9,178 nucleotides of DNA from Muribaculaceae bacterium (GTDB lineage: Bacteria; Bacteroidota; Bacteroidia; Bacteroidales; Muribaculaceae), in NCBI GenBank assembly GCA_016292745.1, contig JAEDFO010000076.1, positions 1 through 9,178 on the forward strand, written 5' to 3'. A program made the translations under genes and the position numbers. The notes under the pieces are model-generated. The model did not search any database. It worked only from the letters and a program-made list of their open reading frames with translations, and was not told where the DNA came from. Below, piece after piece: positions 6,829 through 9,178 of the stretch. The first letter of the stretch is position 1. Every line of letters starts with the position of its first letter.

Positions 6829-7977
6829 TTAGAATCCGAGCGAACGTAAATCCACGTTGTAGGCCACTGTAAATCCGGCTTGGACGCCGCGAAGCTGTGG
6901 CTGCGGCTCATCGTATACGTTACGGGTGATGTATGGGCTGATGCGCACCGACGATACCACCTGCTCGCGCTTCTTCGAGCCGAATAGCGAGGTGCTGGTC
7001 ACGCGGCTGTGCAGCTTGATGTCGATATCGATGGTGGCATACCAGCTGAAGTGGGTTATGCTGTACGATTGTGTCGATGTGAGCAGAGGCTCCGACTTTT
7101 CCTCGTCCCATTCGTAGTTGCCGACGTTCCAGCGCAGATTGTTCCATGCTCCGCCCACCATCGGAGTGATGGCTATGCGTCGGGTGTCGACGATTTTGTA
7201 GCCAACTGTCAACGCCAGATTCGTGAGCGATGCATATTTGTCGGTAATTTGCTGATTTTCAATATCCATGATGTTTAGCCGCTTGATTTTCGGCTGGCCA
7301 TAGAATGCGCTGAACTTTGCCACGGCACGGTCGTAGCCCACATGTAGGCCACCGCCGAAAATCCAAGTGTGCGAGAAGGCGTCGTTAATTGAGCCACCGG
7401 TAAAGTTGCCTCCTACGCCCAGATAGCAGCCATAGGAGAATCGTCCAGGCGATACGATGGGCACAAACGGCATCTCGGCCTTGTCGAGGCGGCTGCGCAC
7501 GTTGGTTTCCCATTGCTGGAGTTTGCTGCTGTCGGTGCCGCTCGAAGTCTCTGTGGCTATGGTTATCACCTCGTTGTAATACAAGGCGTTGTAGTGGCGA
7601 ACGCGCTCGTCGGTTGAATTTGCCGCCACATCTTGCGAAATGTCGTCCTGAAGCTGGCGCCGATAGCATTCCAGCAGGTCGAATTCCAGCTGATACAGGC
7701 GCAGACGCTCGGGAGTGCGGAGCGCAGCGTCGACATACGAATCGCCGCGGTCCATGGCAGCGCGGGCAAAAATCTGGGTTTTCATCTGCCCGTCTACACT
7801 GATATCAACCGGGTCGATGTAAATCGATGCGCGGAAAGCGGCCTTCGAGTCGTTGCCTACCGCTTCGCCGCGGAAGTCGGCCCATGCAATTGGTCCGTCG
7901 CTCCACTGCTTCAGGTCGGCAGCCATAGCTGAGAGTGCAGTGAGCAGCATCAATCCGATTATATTTAACCGTTTCAT
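6829..7977 (-). CDS. Secreted protein: degenerate DUF922-like domain plus putative outer-membrane barrel
   Basis: I do not recognise a named gene. The start is ATG at 7977 (MKRLNIIGLMLL, 382 residues); an in-frame TTG two codons earlier is less likely. A signal peptide is clear: basic MKR, a hydrophobic stretch (4-18), and cleavage likely after Ala19. Residues 25-165 resemble, from memory, the DUF922 family of putative zinc peptidases: a WADFRG motif (32-37), a SYV segment (80-82), LYQLEFDLLECYRR (94-107) where the family has a HEQxHFDIxE helix, and LQQW (153-156) near its end. The metal-binding histidines and catalytic glutamate are replaced (Leu94, Tyr95, Glu98). Residues about 178-382 alternate polar and hydrophobic with many Gly/Tyr/Phe/Trp and end in Phe382, as expected of an outer-membrane beta-barrel. 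The gene starts 13 bases after argF', so it is probably co-transcribed. Function is unknown. Confidence 0.85.
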   Translation of the reverse strand: MKRLNIIGLMLLTALSAMAADLKQWSDGPIAWADFRGEAVGNDSKAAFRASIYIDPVDISVDGQMKTQIFARAAMDRGDSYVDAALRTPERLRLYQLEFDLLECYRRQLQDDISQDVAANSTDERVRHYNALYYNEVITIATETSSGTDSSKLQQWETNVRSRLDKAEMPFVPIVSPGRFSYGCYLGVGGNFTGGSINDAFSHTWIFGGGLHVGYDRAVAKFSAFYGQPKIKRLNIMDIENQQITDKYASLTNLALTVGYKIVDTRRIAITPMVGGAWNNLRWNVGNYEWDEEKSEPLLTSTQSYSITHFSWYATIDIDIKLHSRVTSTSLFGSKKREQVVSSVRISPYITRNVYDEPQPQLRGVQAGFTVAYNVDLRSLGF

Positions 7978-7990
7978 AGCCAACTGAGCG

Positions 7991-8944
7991 TTAGAGTGAT
8001 TCGAGAATCCGTTTTATCACCACTTCGGCCGAGATTTCGCGGTTAGCGGCCTCGGGGATTACCAGCGAGCGTGGCGATTCAATCACATCGTCGCTCACAA
8101 TCATGTTGCGGCGCACTGGCAGGCAGTGCATAAAGTAGGCATTGTCGGTGAGTGCCATTTTCTCAGTGGTAATGGTCCACGAGCGGTCGGTGCAGAGAAT
8201 TTTGCCGTAGTTAGGGTCGGCATAAGCCGACCAGTTCTTGGCATATACAAAGTCGGCACCACGCAGCGCCTCGTCTTGGTCGTAAACGATTGGAGCATTG
8301 CCGGTGAAAGCCGGATTTAGCTCGTAGCCGTGAGGATGAGTAATCACCAGCTCGTAGTCGGCAGCATTCATCCATTGGGCAAACGAGTTGGGTACGGCTT
8401 GCGGCAGTGCACGGGGATGCGGCGCCCAGGTGAGCACCACTTTCGGGCGTGCCTTGGTCTTATGCTCCTCAATTGTGATAAGGTCGGCAAAGCTCTGCAG
8501 AGGATGCACTGTTGCAGTTTCCATGGCAAACACCGGTCGGCCGGAATAGCGGATAAACTGGTTGAGGATACGCTCCTCGTAGTCGTCGGCCTTGTTTTCG
8601 AAGCGGGCAAACGAGCGGACACCAATCACGTCGCAATAGCATCCCATTACCGGAATGGCTTCAAGAAGATGCTCGGGCTTGTCGCCATCCATAATCACAC
8701 CCCGCTCGGTTTCGAGTTTCCATGCACCCTGGTTCACATCGAGCACAATCACGTTCATGCCCAGGTTCATTGCAGCTTTCTGTGTGGAAAGGCGAGTGCG
8801 CAGCGATGAATTGAAGAAAATCATCAGGAGGGTTTTGTTTTCGCCCAAATGCTTGTATGCAAAACGGTTAGCCTTCACTTCGAGTGCCTCGGCCACTGCG
8901 GCGCGGATATCGCCAATATCGTTAACGTTGATGAATTGTTTCAT
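7991..8944 (-). CDS. argF': N-succinylornithine carbamoyltransferase
   Basis: This cytoplasmic enzyme moves the carbamoyl group from carbamoyl phosphate to N-succinylornithine, giving N-succinylcitrulline in the Bacteroidetes variant of arginine synthesis. I start at ATG 8944 (MKQFINVNDIGD, 317 residues), matching the roughly 318-residue B. fragilis enzyme. The frame stays open for 53 more codons upstream, but those cross the promoter and do not fit the family. The carbamoyl-phosphate loop is SLRTR (47-51), HPLQSFADL is at 147-155, and HCLPVRRN at 273-280. In DGDKPEH (86-92), Pro90 occupies the position where B. fragilis SOTCase has proline and N-acetylornithine carbamoyltransferases have glutamate, so succinyl specificity is predicted. 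It leads a minus-strand unit whose second gene encodes a secreted barrel-like protein. No other arginine genes are in the window. Confidence 0.95.
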   Translation of the reverse strand: MKQFINVNDIGDIRAAVAEALEVKANRFAYKHLGENKTLLMIFFNSSLRTRLSTQKAAMNLGMNVIVLDVNQGAWKLETERGVIMDGDKPEHLLEAIPVMGCYCDVIGVRSFARFENKADDYEERILNQFIRYSGRPVFAMETATVHPLQSFADLITIEEHKTKARPKVVLTWAPHPRALPQAVPNSFAQWMNAADYELVITHPHGYELNPAFTGNAPIVYDQDEALRGADFVYAKNWSAYADPNYGKILCTDRSWTITTEKMALTDNAYFMHCLPVRRNMIVSDDVIESPRSLVIPEAANREISAEVVIKRILESL

Positions 8945-8973
8945 AAATGTTGTTTTAAAAAGTATATAGGCAA

Positions 8974-9004
8974 TAAAGGTAGCAATAATGAGGGTTAAAT
9001 GCAA
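8974..9004 (-). promoter_or_regulatory. argF' promoter candidate
   Basis: Read on the minus strand, TTG (9004-9002) is followed after exactly 20 bases by TACCTTTA (8981-8974), a 7-of-8 match to the Bacteroidetes -7 box TAnnTTTG. This leaves an AT-rich leader of about 25-30 bases before the argF' ATG at 8944. Spacing and position are right; the final base of the -7 box is not consensus, which may mean a weak or activated promoter. Confidence 0.6.
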
Positions 9005-9030
9005 TAGCAAAACGTGAAAGATAGCAAAAC
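9004..9030 (-). repeat. Pair of 10-bp direct repeats upstream of argF' promoter
   Basis: ATAGCAAAAC occurs twice without mismatch, at 9004-9013 and 9021-9030, 17 bases apart start to start (seven bases between copies). On the minus strand this reads GTTTTGCTAT twice, with the inner copy meeting the -33 box. Such placement is typical of tandem binding sites for a regulator, but no known operator was recognised, and the ArgR-type palindrome is not present. Confidence 0.45.
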
Positions 9031-9033
9031 AGG

Positions 9034-9121
9034 CGCAATCCGGCATCGCTCCAAAGGAGCGACCCTGACAGCCGTGGCCTCCACTTACTGCTACCCAAGG
9101 CAATGGAATTGCCGGTTTGCG
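9034..9121. repeat. Multi-stem palindromic intergenic element
   Basis: The outer arms 9034-9045 (CGCAATCCGGCA) and 9110-9121 (TGCCGGTTTGCG) pair over 12 positions with one mismatch. Directly inside the left arm lies a perfect 7-bp hairpin with an AAA loop (9046-9062, TCGCTCC/GGAGCGA). Weaker inner pairings are GTGG/CCAC (9074-9084) and GGCAAT/ATTGCC (9099-9113); the latter competes with the outer arm. The element could fold as single-stranded DNA or as RNA from either strand. It may be a dispersed REP-like repeat, a structured 5' region, or the end of an unseen upstream gene. No protein-coding feature is convincing here. Confidence 0.45.
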
Positions 9122-9178
9122 GTGGTGGCAAAATGTGCTTAAAGAGGTGGATTTGTTATCAAAATGTCATATCAGCCG

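Noticed and set aside
8945..9103. 53-codon N-terminal extension of argF' on the minus strand
   Set aside because: It would read through the promoter, the direct repeats and the palindromic element. The family N-terminus fits the ATG at 8944.
9122..9178. Possible gene start or end at the right edge of the window
   Set aside because: No frame gives a recognisable protein, and no promoter or RNA motif was seen in these 57 bases.

Overview
This window reads as ordinary chromosomal DNA from a gut-type member of the Bacteroidales. The moderately GC-rich coding sequence with frequent TCG serine codons best suits a Muribaculaceae-like species, although the genus is an inference. The evidence is lineage-specific gene versions: a lysyl-tRNA synthetase with a Bacteroidetes-type C-terminal tail, a compact 444-residue glucose-6-phosphate isomerase, and an N-succinylornithine (not ornithine) carbamoyltransferase. 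Promoters also match the Bacteroidetes pattern (TTTG / TAnnTTTG), and no Shine-Dalgarno sequences stand out before the genes.

Left part (1-4240, plus strand). lysS and gpsA overlap by one base (TAATG) and are almost certainly co-transcribed. pgi follows after 94 bases that hold its own promoter candidate. The unit ends in a strong 16-bp hairpin just after the double stop codon of pgi. It serves protein synthesis, glycerol-3-phosphate for phospholipids, and glycolysis/gluconeogenesis.

Middle (4241-6825, plus strand). A textbook Bacteroidetes promoter (TTTG-N20-TAAGTTTG) drives nadB, the first step of de novo NAD synthesis. A family-2 glycosyltransferase gene starts on the base after the nadB stop codon.

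Right part (6829-9178, minus strand). argF' (arginine synthesis through succinylated intermediates) is followed 13 bases later by a gene for a secreted protein. The N-terminal half of that protein resembles the DUF922 putative zinc-peptidase family with its metal ligands lost, and the C-terminal half looks like an outer-membrane beta-barrel. This minus-strand unit ends three bases from the glycosyltransferase stop codon, so the two operons converge with almost no gap. Upstream of argF' lie a promoter, a pair of perfect 10-bp direct repeats touching its -33 box, and an 88-bp multi-stem palindromic element that may be a dispersed repeat or a structured RNA.

Most of the window is housekeeping. 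The parts that deserve attention are the degenerate DUF922-like/barrel protein and the architecture upstream of argF'. No mobile element, CRISPR array, tRNA or rRNA was seen. The last 57 bases (9122-9178) show no recognisable feature.
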